Below, piece after piece: positions 39,000-48,396 of a stretch of 64,000 nt of DNA. The position numbers and the translations under genes were made by a program. The stretch is from Sphingomonas naasensis. Its GTDB lineage: Bacteria > Pseudomonadota > Alphaproteobacteria > Sphingomonadales > Sphingomonadaceae. The stretch is taken from NCBI RefSeq assembly GCF_004792695.1, contig NZ_SRXU01000001.1, positions 186,001 through 250,000 on the forward strand. The letters are read 5' to 3'. Below the pieces are notes generated by a model that ran no database searches, was not told the origin of the DNA, and saw nothing but the letters and a program-made list of their open reading frames with translations. Every line of letters begins with the position of its first letter. The stretch's first letter is position 1.

Positions 39000-40070
39000 T
39001 CAGAGATCGTCGTCGGGCTCGGGACCGGTCATCAGCCCCTCGGCGACCTGATCGGTGCGGTTGCGGATCGCCGCCTCGAGCCGGGCGCAGAGCTCGGCAT
39101 TTTCCTTGAGGAAGGTCTTGGCGTTCTCGCGGCCCTGGCCGATGCGGACGCTGTCATAGCTGAACCACGCGCCGGCCTTCTCGACCAGCCCGGCCTTGAC
39201 TCCGAGATCGAGGATCTCGCCGATCTTCGAGATGCCCTCGCCATACATGATGTCGAACTCGACCTGCTTGAACGGCGGGGCGACCTTGTTCTTGACCACC
39301 TTCACCCGGGTCGAGTTGCCGATGATGTCGTCGCGATCCTTGATCTGGCCGGTGCGGCGAATGTCGAGACGGACCGAGGCGTAGAATTTCAGCGCGTTGC
39401 CGCCGGTCGTGGTCTCGGGATTGCCGTACATCACGCCGATCTTCATGCGCAGCTGGTTGATGAAGATCACCATGCAGCGCGAGCGGCTGATCGAGCCGGT
39501 GAGCTTCCGCAGCGACTGCGACATCAGCCGCGCCTGCAGGCCGACATGGCTGTCGCCCATCTCGCCCTCGATTTCCGCGCGCGGAACCAGAGCCGCCACC
39601 GAGTCCACGACGAGCACGTCGATCGCGTTCGAGCGCACCAGGGTGTCGGTGATCTCGAGCGCCTGCTCGCCGGTATCGGGCTGCGAGACGATCAGCTCGT
39701 CGATGTTGACGCCCAGCTTCTTGGCATAGACCGGATCGAGCGCATGCTCGGCATCGACGAACGCGGCGGTGCCGCCATTCTTCTGCGCCTCGGCGATGAC
39801 GTGGAGCGCGAGCGTGGTCTTGCCCGAGCTTTCCGGGCCATAGACTTCGATCACGCGTCCACGCGGCAGGCCGCCCACGCCCAATGCGATGTCGAGCCCG
39901 AGCGAGCCGGTCGAGATCGCCTCGACCTGCATCGTCTCCTTCGAGCCGAGCCGCATCGCGCTGCCCTTGCCGAACGCGCGATCGATCTGCGCGAGTGCGG
40001 CGTCGAGCGCCTTCTGCTTGTCCGTGGATACTGCCATGTTGCCGTCGATCACCTTGAGGGAAGCTGCCAT
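39000..40070 (-). CDS. recA: Recombinase A
   Basis: Homologous strand exchange and co-protease for LexA. It has 356 residues from ATG 40070; an in-frame ATG 11 codons in ([12 protein letters not shown]) is possible. The Walker A motif [14 protein letters not shown], the L1/L2 DNA-binding loops and the acidic C-terminal end GPEPDDDL are present. It is preceded by a LexA operator at 40149, so it should be SOS-induced, and is closed by its own terminator. Confidence 0.98.
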   Translation of the reverse strand: MAASLKVIDGNMAVSTDKQKALDAALAQIDRAFGKGSAMRLGSKETMQVEAISTGSLGLDIALGVGGLPRGRVIEVYGPESSGKTTLALHVIAEAQKNGGTAAFVDAEHALDPVYAKKLGVNIDELIVSQPDTGEQALEITDTLVRSNAIDVLVVDSVAALVPRAEIEGEMGDSHVGLQARLMSQSLRKLTGSISRSRCMVIFINQLRMKIGVMYGNPETTTGGNALKFYASVRLDIRRTGQIKDRDDIIGNSTRVKVVKNKVAPPFKQVEFDIMYGEGISKIGEILDLGVKAGLVEKAGAWFSYDSVRIGQGRENAKTFLKENAELCARLEAAIRNRTDQVAEGLMTGPEPDDDL

Positions 40071-40148
40071 TTCGTATCCCCGTCGCTAGAGGGTTTGACC
40101 CTGCCGTTCAACCGTGTGGATAACGCATGTACAGTATTTGTTCTCGCG

Positions 40149-40163
40149 GAACAAGAGGGGAAC
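40149..40163. promoter_or_regulatory. LexA (SOS) operator between recA and a 2OG oxygenase
   Basis: GAACAAGAGGGGAAC is an exact GAAC-N7-GAAC match (GTTCCCCTCTTGTTC on the recA strand). It lies 79 bases before recA and 67 bases before the divergent oxygenase gene. Control of recA by such a site is established for alphaproteobacteria; control of the oxygenase is inference. Confidence 0.88.
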
Positions 40164-40229
40164 TTTGCACGCCCGAAATGAACGCGTCATGGCGCTCTTG
40201 TTCCTCGCCGCCCCCGGGGTTAGCCACAG

Positions 40230-40781
40230 GTGGTGACCCTGCCTTTTCTCGATTTTCCGCAAGCGTTGAGCCCGGCCGAATGCGAGACGATCGTCGCGCT
40301 GGCGGCGCGCACGCCGCTGGAGCCGGCGACAATATGGGGTGGCGCGGCCGATCATGTCGATACGCGGACGCGGCAGGCCGAGCGCTGTTATTGGGCGCGC
40401 GATGCGGAGACCGAGTGGATCCACGCACGACTCGATGCGCTGTTCGCCGAGGCGGCGGCGCGGTTCGAGACCGAAGTCGATCCGGTGTTCGAGCCGATCC
40501 AGTTCGTCCGTTACGGCGTCGGCGCGCATTTCCAGACCTGGCATTCGGACGCGGGGGCAGACCGATATGACGAACGGCGGCTCTCGGCCTCGGTCGAATT
40601 GTCCCGTCCGGACGACCATGACGGCGGCGTGCTGGAGATCGCACCGGCGATCGGCCTTGCGCGGACGCTTCCGCAGGGAGGCGCCCGGTTGTTCCGCTCG
40701 CGGATGATCCACCGGGTGACGCCGGTGACCCGCGGAACCCGCCATGCGCTGGTGGCGTGGACGGGAAAGCGGCGTGCGTAG
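40230..40781 (+). CDS. 2-oxoglutarate/Fe(II)-dependent oxygenase (prolyl-4-hydroxylase-like)
   Basis: It has 183 residues from GTG 40230 (a second GTG follows at once). The double-stranded beta-helix motifs are present: HxD in FQTWHSDAG (H105, D107), the distal His in RMIHRVTPVTRG (H161), and R171 with HALVAWTGK for 2-oxoglutarate. Iron and cosubstrate sites are complete. The substrate is unknown. It diverges from recA and shares the intergenic region with the LexA operator, which hints at a damage-related role. Confidence 0.85.
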   Translation: MVTLPFLDFPQALSPAECETIVALAARTPLEPATIWGGAADHVDTRTRQAERCYWARDAETEWIHARLDALFAEAAARFETEVDPVFEPIQFVRYGVGAHFQTWHSDAGADRYDERRLSASVELSRPDDHDGGVLEIAPAIGLARTLPQGGARLFRSRMIHRVTPVTRGTRHALVAWTGKRRA

Positions 40782-40830
40782 CGCAGGGTCCGTGAAACGC
40801 GCCTGCCCTCTCGAACGCCATCGCAATCGG

Positions 40831-40877
40831 CCCCGGCCTTCGGGGGTCATCGGACCGTAGACTCATAAAGCGGTCCG
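40831..40877. repeat. Two small hairpins after the oxygenase gene
   Basis: CCCCG (40831-40835) pairs with CGGGG (40841-40845), and CGGACCG (40851-40857) with CGGTCCG (40871-40877). A third small one, CGTTT/AAACG, lies at 40970-40982. They fill a 230-base gap between convergent genes and may act as terminators; none has a clear T tract. Confidence 0.35.
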
Positions 40878-41011
40878 ACCGCAGTCGCCCCGAATCCAGT
40901 CGTTCGGAGCCGCCGCCGCACTGCTCAAGAGCGGCCGTTGGTTTAGCTTGAAGGTCCGGCGGTAGGCGCCGTTTTTGAAACGCCGGTCTGAGCGGAGGAC
41001 GCGCTCATCAA

Positions 41012-41596
41012 TCAGAGCTGGATGCCGCGCACAGTTTCTAATTTTAATTCGTGCACGAGCGGTTGCTCACGTCCCACGCGCCAGTAGGAAACGAGGATGC
41101 GTGTCACGACGCCAACTGAGTTGACCTCGTATTGATAAGCGACGTTGGGTCGCCCATAATATTCCTTCGGCAGGTCCGCGGAATGGTAGCTCCAAGAGCC
41201 GGAACCCCACCACCCTCTATCCGCGTTTGGCCACGCAATGACCGCCGTGTCGTCAAAGAACGACACCGGCCCCAGACCGGACTTGGATCGCACGAAGATA
41301 TGCGCCCCAGCGGCTCTACAGGAGAGCTCCGGGGTTGAGCAGTCAGTGAGATACCCCGACGTATATGGAGTATCGTCACCCGGCAGCCCGCCTTCGAAAG
41401 CCGGGTGCCCGATATAGAAGATGTTTCCGACGATGGTCAGGAAAAAGGGAGATTTCCGGTCGGCATACACGATATCGCCTTTGACCTTCTCCATTGTGTC
41501 GAAGAAAGGGTGATGAGCCGATGCTGGCGGCGCTGTCACATCTTGAACAAGGGATATGATCAACGGCAACGCTCCGCCTGTGGCAATCGACTGCAT
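41012..41596 (-). CDS. Orphan exported protein of lower GC
   Basis: It has 194 residues if started at ATG 41596 (MQSIATGGALPLIISLVQDV), which gives a signal-like N-terminus ending near PASAHH; a longer frame to 41659 is possible. No strong ribosome site is visible. The product has many Tyr and Trp (WWGSGSWSYHSADLPKEYYG) and four sheet-like blocks; no known motif. Its codon use is clearly less GC-rich than the neighbours, with AT-ending codons frequent, so it was probably acquired horizontally. The function is unknown. Confidence 0.55.
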   Translation of the reverse strand: MQSIATGGALPLIISLVQDVTAPPASAHHPFFDTMEKVKGDIVYADRKSPFFLTIVGNIFYIGHPAFEGGLPGDDTPYTSGYLTDCSTPELSCRAAGAHIFVRSKSGLGPVSFFDDTAVIAWPNADRGWWGSGSWSYHSADLPKEYYGRPNVAYQYEVNSVGVVTRILVSYWRVGREQPLVHELKLETVRGIQL

Positions 41597-41703
41597 TTTT
41601 GCAGGCACTTTGGCGCAAATGCAGACTGGCAGCAATCCACCCGGTCTCGGACGTTCCACCCTATGACGAAAACGGCCGGTTGTGGGTCACGACTTAATGG
41701 AGA

Positions 41704-42510
41704 TCAGACAAGCCGGGTCTCGGCGCTCCACCAGCCCGGGCGCGCCACGGCAACGGCCGCTGCGGCACAGGCCTCCACGGTCTCGAACAACGCGAAGCAG
41801 GTGGCGCCCGAGCCCGACATGCGGGCGAGCGTCACGCCGGGTTGCGCCGCGAGTGCCGCCAGCACTTCGCCGATGACCGGAGCGATCGCCAGCGCCGGAG
41901 CCTCCAGATCGTTGCGCCCGGCCAGCGGATCACCGCCGAGCGGGCCGCGATCCACGCCGTCCCAACGGCGGAAGACCTCGGCGGTCGAGACCGCGACGCC
42001 GGGATTGACGAGCAGCACCGGCGTGCCCGGCATTCCCGTCACCGGCTGGAGCTGCTCTCCCCTGCCCTTGCCGATCGCGGTCTTGCCGAGCAGGCAGGCC
42101 GGAACGTCCGAGCCGAGCGCGTCGGCGATCGCGAACAGGCCGGGATCGTCGAGCGGCACAATATGGAGCCTCGCCAGCGCGCGCAGCGCCGCCGCCGCGT
42201 CGGCCGAGCCGCCGCCGATGCCCGAGGCGACGGGGAGATGCTTTTCGAGCTCGATCGCGTGCGCGCCGCCGCCGAAGCTCTCGGCGAAGCGCGCCGCTGC
42301 GCGAGTGACCAGATTGTCGCCCTCGCCGGCCAGCGCGGCGGCGAAGGGACCGGTGACGCGGAAACGCGGGGTGTCGGCGGGCGCGAGCCGCAGCACGTCG
42401 CCCTGCTCGACGAACGCGAACAGCGTTTCGAGCTCGTGATAGCCGTCGGGCCGACGGGCGCGGACATGAAGCGCCAAATTGAGCTTGGCGCGGGCGATTT
42501 CGGTCAGCAT
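41704..42510 (-). CDS. ispE: 4-diphosphocytidyl-2-C-methyl-D-erythritol kinase
   Basis: Fourth step of the MEP isoprenoid pathway, ATP-dependent. It has 268 residues from ATG 42510, sharing one base with the upstream TPR gene stop (TGATG). GHMP kinase motifs are N-terminal IARAKLNLALHV, the ATP loop PVASGIGGGSADAAAAL, and C-terminal ARMSGSGATCFALF. It works in the same pathway as dxr at 15164. Confidence 0.96.
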   Translation of the reverse strand: MLTEIARAKLNLALHVRARRPDGYHELETLFAFVEQGDVLRLAPADTPRFRVTGPFAAALAGEGDNLVTRAAARFAESFGGGAHAIELEKHLPVASGIGGGSADAAAALRALARLHIVPLDDPGLFAIADALGSDVPACLLGKTAIGKGRGEQLQPVTGMPGTPVLLVNPGVAVSTAEVFRRWDGVDRGPLGGDPLAGRNDLEAPALAIAPVIGEVLAALAAQPGVTLARMSGSGATCFALFETVEACAAAAVAVARPGWWSAETRLV

Positions 42511-44105
42511 CAGTTGGTCCGCGGCTTCAATCCCTGCGCGAGCTTGGCGTCGAGCCGCGCGGTCGCGTCGTTGCCGGCAGTGAGCGCGGCGGCGCGCCAC
42601 GCATAGCGCGCCTCGTAATGGCGGCCGAGCTGCCAATAGGCATCGCCGAGATGCTCGTTGGCGCGCGCCGCTGCAGGATCGCCGCGCACCGCCCGCTCAA
42701 GCATCGGCAAGGCGCGCGCGACCTCGCCGCGTTGATACCAGGCCCAGGCAAGCGAATCGGTGATCTCGGCGTCGTCGGGTTTGAGGCGGCTGGCGCGTTC
42801 GAGCAGCGCCTGCGCCTCGACGACGTTCTCACCGCGCGCGACCTGCGCATCGCCGAGATATTGGAGCGCCGCCGCTTCCTCGGGGCCCAGCGCTACCGCG
42901 CGCCGCAACGCGGGCAGCGCCTCGTCCCAGCGCCCGGCGCGATCGAGCGCGCGGCCATGGAGATAATGGAGCAGCCAATTGCTCTCGCCACCCTGCGTGA
43001 TCGCCGCGCCATAGGCCTCGGCGGCGCGATCGAAGCGGCCCTGATCGACGAGGATGTCGCCCCAGGTCTCGCGATCGGCGCTGGTCGCGTCGGCGTCCCT
43101 CGCCAGCGCTTCGGCGAGCGCCAGCGCCTCGCCATCGCGGCTGGCGCGGCGCAACGCCGCCACCCGCCCCGCCGCCGCGCCGCGCGCGAAGGGGCTGCGC
43201 TTGTCGACTTCGGCGAGCACGGCGAGCGCGAGATCGTGCGATCCGCTGCGCGACAGCGCCTCGGCGAGGAACAGGCGGGCGCGATCGTCGCGCGGATCGA
43301 GCAGCAGCGCGGCGCGCGTCAGCAGCACCGACAGCGAGGCCATGTCCTCCCCGGCGACCTCGACGGCCAGCTCGAGGAACATGTGCGCCGCGCCGAACGC
43401 GGCATCGGGTTTGCTCCGCTTGCCCAGCTTGGCGCGCAGCCGCACGAATTCGGGCCGATCGCCGGCGAGCAGGCGCTTCGCTTGATCGCGCGCGCCGAAG
43501 CGGCCGAGCAACAGCGCGGCGTCGATCCGGGCGTCGTCGCGATCATCAGCGGCGAGCTGCATCGCGAGCGCCGCCATCGCCTCGTCGGTGCGCTTCGCCG
43601 CGATGAGCAGCAACGTGCGATTGCGGCGGGTATAGCGCCGGGCGATCGCATCGCCGGGCTCGGCATCGAGCAGCGCCACGGCATCCTCGCCGCGATCGAA
43701 GGCGAGCCACGCCTTGAGCGACGGAGCGAGGAAATCGAACGGGCCCCTGGCGAGCAAATCGACCGATCGGCGCGCGCCATCGGCGTCACCGCTCCGAAGC
43801 GCGATCGCGAGCGCGAGCAACGCGGTGTCCGGCGGCGCCACGCCGGCCCGGATCAGCGCCGCGCCGGCGCGGCTGGCCAGCGCATAGTCGCCGGCGGCGA
43901 GCGCCTGGCGCCATGCGCGCAGGGCGACCACGGGATCATCGGGCGCGGCGAGCAATGCCTGGCCATAGCCGGCGGCCGCGGCCCGGGCGGCGCCGCGCGC
44001 ATCGGCGGCGCGGGCGCGGACATAGGCTGCCGGATCGGGCGCCGCCTGCGCGAGCGCGGAGCAGGCGAGCAGCGCGGCGAGCGCGCCGCTACATGTTCGG
44101 ATAAT
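42510..44105 (-). CDS. Exported TPR-repeat protein
   Basis: About 530 residues. It starts with a signal-like sequence (RTCSGALAALLACSALAQAAPD; LLAC could be a lipobox), followed by many TPR helices, clearest in the last third (WLLHYLHGRALDRAGRWDEA, DSLAWAWYQRGEVARALPML, ANEHLGDAYWQLGRHYEARY). The end is secure; the start is not. Between the ETF-QO stop and the signal there is no ATG, GTG or TTG in frame, so initiation must be at a rare codon (ATT at 44105 is the given start) or at an ATG far inside ETF-QO. It is coupled to ispE downstream. Probably a periplasmic scaffold. Confidence 0.7.
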   Translation of the reverse strand: MIRTCSGALAALLACSALAQAAPDPAAYVRARAADARGAARAAAAGYGQALLAAPDDPVVALRAWRQALAAGDYALASRAGAALIRAGVAPPDTALLALAIALRSGDADGARRSVDLLARGPFDFLAPSLKAWLAFDRGEDAVALLDAEPGDAIARRYTRRNRTLLLIAAKRTDEAMAALAMQLAADDRDDARIDAALLLGRFGARDQAKRLLAGDRPEFVRLRAKLGKRSKPDAAFGAAHMFLELAVEVAGEDMASLSVLLTRAALLLDPRDDRARLFLAEALSRSGSHDLALAVLAEVDKRSPFARGAAAGRVAALRRASRDGEALALAEALARDADATSADRETWGDILVDQGRFDRAAEAYGAAITQGGESNWLLHYLHGRALDRAGRWDEALPALRRAVALGPEEAAALQYLGDAQVARGENVVEAQALLERASRLKPDDAEITDSLAWAWYQRGEVARALPMLERAVRGDPAAARANEHLGDAYWQLGRHYEARYAWRAAALTAGNDATARLDAKLAQGLKPRTN

Positions 44106-45744
44106 TGGGCCCGCCGCCCCCCTCGGGCACCACCCAGTTGATATTCTGGGTCGGGTCCTTGATGTCGCAGGTCTTGCAGTGCACGCAATTCTGCGCGTTG
44201 ATCTGGAATCGCAGATCATCGCCTTCCCCCACGACCTCGTACACACCGGCCGGACAGTAACGCTGCGCCGGCTCGGCGTATATGGGAAGATTATAGTTCA
44301 AGGGGATATCGGGATCCTTGAGCGTCAGATGGACCGGCTGATCCTCCTCGTGATTGGTGTTCGAGATGAACACCGAAGAGAGCCGGTCGAAGGTCAGCAC
44401 GCCGTCAGGCTTGGGATATTCGATCTCGCGCGATTCGTCGGCGCGCCACAGACTCTCGTGATCCGGATGGTGCTTCATCGTGAACGGCCAGCGCAGACCG
44501 AGCAGCTCCATCCACATCGCCACGCCCGAGAAGAGCGTGCCCCACATGTCGCCGAATTTCTTGACCAGCGGCACGACGTTGCGGACGCCGCGCAGCTCCT
44601 TCTCCACCCAGCTGGTCTGGTACGCTTCGGGATAGGCGGTCAACTCGTCGCCGGCGCGGCCGGCTTGGACCGCGGCGAACGCGGCCTCGGCGGCCATCAT
44701 CCCCGACTTCATCGAAGTATGCGTGCCCTTGATCCGCGGCACGTTGAGGAACCCCGCGCTGTCACCGATCAGCGCCGCGCCGGGCATCACCAGCTTCGGC
44801 ACCGACTGCCAGCCGCCGTCGCTGATCGCACGCGCGCCGTAGGAGACGCGCTTGCCCCCGGCGAGGATCTTCGCGATCTCGGGATGGGTCTTCCAGCGCT
44901 GCATCTCGTGGAAGGGCGAGAGATACGGATTCTTGTAGTTGAGCCAGAGCACGAAGCCGAGCGCGACCTGCCCGTCGGCCTGGTGATAGAAGAAGCCGCC
45001 GCCATTGGACTCGCCCTCGCGCAGCGGCCAGCCCTGGGTGTGGATCACCTTGCCGGGAACGTGCTTCGCCGGATCGATGTCCCACAGCTCCTTGATGCCG
45101 ATGCCATAGACCTGCGGATCGGCGTCGCGGCACAGATCGAACTGGCGCTGGAGCTGCTTGGTGAGATGCCCCCGCACGCCTTCGCCGAAGAAGGTGTATT
45201 TGGCATGGAGCTCGAGCCCGGGCTGGTAATCGGGCTTGTGATGCCCGTCGCGCGCGACGCCCATGTCGCCGGTGGCGACGCCCTTCACCGAGCCGTCGTC
45301 ATGGTAGAGGATCTCGGCGGCGGCGAAGCCGGGGAAGATCTCGACGCCCATCTCCTGCGCGCGCTCGGCGAGCCAGCGGCAGAGATTGCCGAGCGACCCG
45401 GTATAGGTGCCCTTGTTGTGGAGATAGGGCGGAGTCATGAACTCGGGAAAGGCCGACTTGCCCTTCGCGCTGAGGATCCAGTGGTGATTCTCGGTCACCG
45501 GGGTGCGCGCGAGCGGGCAGCCCTCGTCGCGCCAATTGGGAAGCAGCTCGTCGAGCGCGCGCGGATCGACCACCGCGCCCGACAGGATGTGCGCGCCGAC
45601 CTCGGAGCCTTTCTCGAGGATGCACACCGAAAGCTCGTTGCCGCTCTCGGTCGCCAGCTGCTTGAGCCGGATCGCCGCGGCGAGGCCCGAAGGGCCCGCG
45701 CCGACGATCACGACGTCATAAGGCATCGACTCTCGTTCGCTCAT
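44089..45744 (-). CDS. Electron transfer flavoprotein-ubiquinone oxidoreductase
   Basis: Passes electrons from ETF (fatty acid and amino acid oxidation) to ubiquinone at the inner membrane. It has 551 residues from ATG 45744. The FAD-binding Rossmann motif is VVIVGAGPSGLAAAIRLK. The C-terminal 4Fe-4S ferredoxin-like ligands are C in QRYCPAGVYEV and the cluster NCVHCKTCDIKDPTQNINWV. The length and both cofactor sites match the mitochondrial and proteobacterial family. It diverges from the gene at 45875. Confidence 0.96.
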   Translation of the reverse strand: MSERESMPYDVVIVGAGPSGLAAAIRLKQLATESGNELSVCILEKGSEVGAHILSGAVVDPRALDELLPNWRDEGCPLARTPVTENHHWILSAKGKSAFPEFMTPPYLHNKGTYTGSLGNLCRWLAERAQEMGVEIFPGFAAAEILYHDDGSVKGVATGDMGVARDGHHKPDYQPGLELHAKYTFFGEGVRGHLTKQLQRQFDLCRDADPQVYGIGIKELWDIDPAKHVPGKVIHTQGWPLREGESNGGGFFYHQADGQVALGFVLWLNYKNPYLSPFHEMQRWKTHPEIAKILAGGKRVSYGARAISDGGWQSVPKLVMPGAALIGDSAGFLNVPRIKGTHTSMKSGMMAAEAAFAAVQAGRAGDELTAYPEAYQTSWVEKELRGVRNVVPLVKKFGDMWGTLFSGVAMWMELLGLRWPFTMKHHPDHESLWRADESREIEYPKPDGVLTFDRLSSVFISNTNHEEDQPVHLTLKDPDIPLNYNLPIYAEPAQRYCPAGVYEVVGEGDDLRFQINAQNCVHCKTCDIKDPTQNINWVVPEGGGGPNYPNM

Positions 45745-45838
45745 CCTCTTAATCCCTGCCGAGTCTCTCTGCTGGACGTAGCGTCGCGCCTGTCGTCGCG
45801 TGTGCGCAACGTCCTGTCCCCTCGGGGATGAAGGCAGA

Positions 45839-45869
45839 TTGACCTGCGCGTCAACTGGGATTCAAATAT
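45839..45869 (+). promoter_or_regulatory. Possible promoter for the UDG-like gene
   Basis: TTGACC (45839-45844) is followed after 19 bases by AAATAT (45864-45869), or after 17 by TCAAAT. If real, transcription would begin almost at the ATG 45875, giving a nearly leaderless message. Confidence 0.3.
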
Positions 45870-45874
45870 ACGGT

Positions 45875-46600
45875 ATGGGAGGGGAACCCGTTCAGGACTG
45901 GCAAAAGGCCGTAGCGAGCACGCTCGATTGGTGGTGCGACGCCGGCGTCGACATGCTCGTCGCCGACGAGGTGCGCGACTGGCTGGCGCGGACCCCGCCG
46001 CCGGCGCAGGCCGCAACCGCACCGGCCGCCGTAGCGGAACCGGTGGTCGAGGCATTGCCCGATACGCTCGACGCGTTCGTCGCGTGGCGGCTCGGCGACA
46101 CCGCCCCCGAAGCCGGCGGCCACGCGCCGCGCCTTGCGCCGACAGGCCCGGCCGATGCCGAATGGGTGCTGATCACCGACGTTCCCGAAGCCGAGGATTC
46201 CGACACCTTGCTCTCGGGCGCGGCCGGACGCCTCCTCGACAGGATGCTCGCCGCGGTAGGGCAGAGCCGCGAATCAGTCTATCTGCTGCCGCTCGCCTGG
46301 GCGCGCCCGGTGACCGGGCGGATCGCCGCCGAAGAAGAGGCGCGGCTGCTTGAGCTGGCGCGCCACCATTTGTCGCTGCTCGAGCCCAAGCGTCTGTTTT
46401 TGCTCGGACAATCGGCGAGCCGTGTCGTGCGTGAGACGAGCGGCGGCCGGCCGGACAATCGTATACACGGCATTAACCATTTCGGTGCAAGGACGCTGGC
46501 GGTGGCGAGCTATCCTCCGCGCTGGCTTCTCGAGAAGCCGGCCGCCAAGAGCGAGGCATGGAAGCATCTGCTGCTGTTGAGCCGGGGGACAGCCGAGTGA
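45875..46600 (+). CDS. Degenerate family-4-like uracil-DNA glycosylase homologue
   Basis: It has 241 residues from ATG 45875 (MGGEPVQDWQKAVASTLDWW). After an Ala/Pro linker (residues 45-65) the C-terminal 130 residues follow the UDG fold: VLITDVPEAEDSDTLLSGAAG stands where family 4 has the catalytic GEGPG loop, LPLAWARPVTGRIAAEEE where it has the CRPPGNR loop, and SYPPRWLLEKPAAK where it has the HPS/HPA leucine loop. The four Fe-S Cys and the key catalytic residues are replaced, so glycosylase activity is doubtful. Its stop overlaps the lytic transglycosylase GTG (GTGA). Confidence 0.6.
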   Translation: MGGEPVQDWQKAVASTLDWWCDAGVDMLVADEVRDWLARTPPPAQAATAPAAVAEPVVEALPDTLDAFVAWRLGDTAPEAGGHAPRLAPTGPADAEWVLITDVPEAEDSDTLLSGAAGRLLDRMLAAVGQSRESVYLLPLAWARPVTGRIAAEEEARLLELARHHLSLLEPKRLFLLGQSASRVVRETSGGRPDNRIHGINHFGARTLAVASYPPRWLLEKPAAKSEAWKHLLLLSRGTAE

Positions 46601-48396
46601 TCACGCGTACCATCATCGCCGCGGCGCTGCTCGCGCTGCCAGCTGCCGCCCATGCCGATGCCGGCACCGCCGACGACAACCGCGTCAGCGCGCCCGCGCC
46701 GGTGCGCGACGGCGACGGCGTTCCCGATCAGCTCGACGCCGGGCAGCGCGCCGACTACCGGAAAGTCTTCGCGGCGATCCGCGCCGGGCTTTGGGCCGAT
46801 GCCCAGCTCCAGCTCGACGCGATGAAGCCCGGCCCGCTCCACGCGCTCGCCCGCGCTGAACTCTATACCGCAAAGGATTCGCCCAAGGTCGGCCTCGAGG
46901 CGATCCTCGCGCTGCTCGCCGAGGCGCCCGACCTGCCCCAGGCCGAGCAGCTGGTGCGCATGGCCAAGGCGCGCGGCGCGCTCGACACGCCTGCCCTTCC
47001 CGCCACCCAGCGGCTGATCTGGTTCGACGGCGCGCCGGTCCGCCAGCGCGCGCGCTCGATCAAGAGCGACACCGCCGCAACTTCGGTGGCGATCGAGATC
47101 CAGCCCTTCGTCAAGGCCGATGACGGCTTGCAGGCCGAGGCGGTGGTCGAGAAGTTCGCGCTCGACCTGACCCCCGAGGCGCTGACCGAGTGGCAGCAAA
47201 AGGTCGCGTGGATCTATTATGTCGCGGGGGACGACACCAATGCCCGCCGCATGGCCGAGAAGGCGCAGGGGGGCGTCGGCGACTGGGTCGGCCAGGCCGA
47301 TTGGGTCGCCGGGCTGGCGACGTGGCGGCAGGGCGATTGCAACGCCTCGGCCACGGCGTTCGAGCGCGTCGCAACCCGCGCCTCCGACACCGAGCTCCGT
47401 TCGGCGGGCTTTTATTGGGCCTCGCGCGCCGACATGGCGTGCGGCCGGCCTGAAAAGGTGAGCCTGCGCCTGCGCGCGGCCGCGCAATATGGCGAGACCT
47501 ATTACGGCCTCCTCGCCAAGGCCGCGCTCGGCATCCAGGAGAAGCCGGTCACCGGCGAGCGCTTCGTCGCCGAGGACTGGCGCGCGCTCGAGCGCCGCCC
47601 GAACGTCCGCGTCGCCGCGGCGCTGACCGAGATCGGCGAGGACGCGCTCGCCAACGAAGTGCTGCGCCACCAAGCCAAATTCTGCACCCCCGGCGATCAT
47701 GCCGCGCTCACCCGGCTCGCCGGCCGGCTCAACCTCGCCGCCACCCAGCTCTGGCTGTCGCATAACGGCCCCGCCGGCGCGAAGCCGCTGGTGCAGGCGC
47801 GCTACCCCGCCCCCAACTGGACCCCGGCGGGCGGCTGGCGCGTCGACAAGGCGCTGGTGTTCGCGCACACGCTGCAGGAATCGCGCTTCAACGCCGAAAT
47901 CCGCAGCGCGGCCGGCGCGATGGGGCTGATGCAGGTCAAGACCGGCGCGGCGATCGACGTGGGCCGTCGCCAGGGCGTGACCTACGCCGCGAGCGACCTC
48001 ACCAAGCCTTCGGTCAACATGGAGATCGGCCAGTCCTATCTCGAGCAGTTGCGCGACCAGCCGTTCACCGGCGGGCTGCTTCCCAAGGTGATCGCCGCCT
48101 ATAATGCCGGGCCGAGCCCGGTCGCGCTTTGGAACACGATGAGCCGCGATAATGGCGATCCGCTGCTTTATATCGAGAGCATCCCTTATTGGGAGACACG
48201 CGGTTATGTGATGACCGTGCTGCGCAATTACTGGATGTACGAAAATCAGGAGGGGCGCGCTTCGGCGAGCCGCTCGGCGCTCACCCAGGGCCTGTGGCCC
48301 AAATTCCCCGGCCTGCCAGGCGCCAAGGCGGTCAAGGTCAGCGCGCGAATCGTCCCCCGCCTTCCCGCCTCGACGCAGGTCGCGGGTGGCAATTGA
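46597..48396 (+). CDS. Soluble lytic murein transglycosylase
   Basis: Cleaves peptidoglycan glycan strands in the periplasm with formation of anhydromuropeptides. It has 599 residues from GTG 46597. The signal peptide is [21 protein letters not shown] long helical superhelix domain (about residues 50-400) precedes the SLT domain: catalytic Glu in [20 protein letters not shown], then GLMQV, and [15 protein letters not shown]. This is the Slt70 layout. Confidence 0.93.
   Translation: MITRTIIAAALLALPAAAHADAGTADDNRVSAPAPVRDGDGVPDQLDAGQRADYRKVFAAIRAGLWADAQLQLDAMKPGPLHALARAELYTAKDSPKVGLEAILALLAEAPDLPQAEQLVRMAKARGALDTPALPATQRLIWFDGAPVRQRARSIKSDTAATSVAIEIQPFVKADDGLQAEAVVEKFALDLTPEALTEWQQKVAWIYYVAGDDTNARRMAEKAQGGVGDWVGQADWVAGLATWRQGDCNASATAFERVATRASDTELRSAGFYWASRADMACGRPEKVSLRLRAAAQYGETYYGLLAKAALGIQEKPVTGERFVAEDWRALERRPNVRVAAALTEIGEDALANEVLRHQAKFCTPGDHAALTRLAGRLNLAATQLWLSHNGPAGAKPLVQARYPAPNWTPAGGWRVDKALVFAHTLQESRFNAEIRSAAGAMGLMQVKTGAAIDVGRRQGVTYAASDLTKPSVNMEIGQSYLEQLRDQPFTGGLLPKVIAAYNAGPSPVALWNTMSRDNGDPLLYIESIPYWETRGYVMTVLRNYWMYENQEGRASASRSALTQGLWPKFPGLPGAKAVKVSARIVPRLPASTQVAGGN

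Noticed and set aside
40140..40152. GTTC-TCGCG-GAAC palindrome near recA as a second, E. coli-type LexA box
   Set aside because: Spacing and bases do not fit the CTGT-N8-ACAG operator; the adjacent GAAC-N7-GAAC explains the region.
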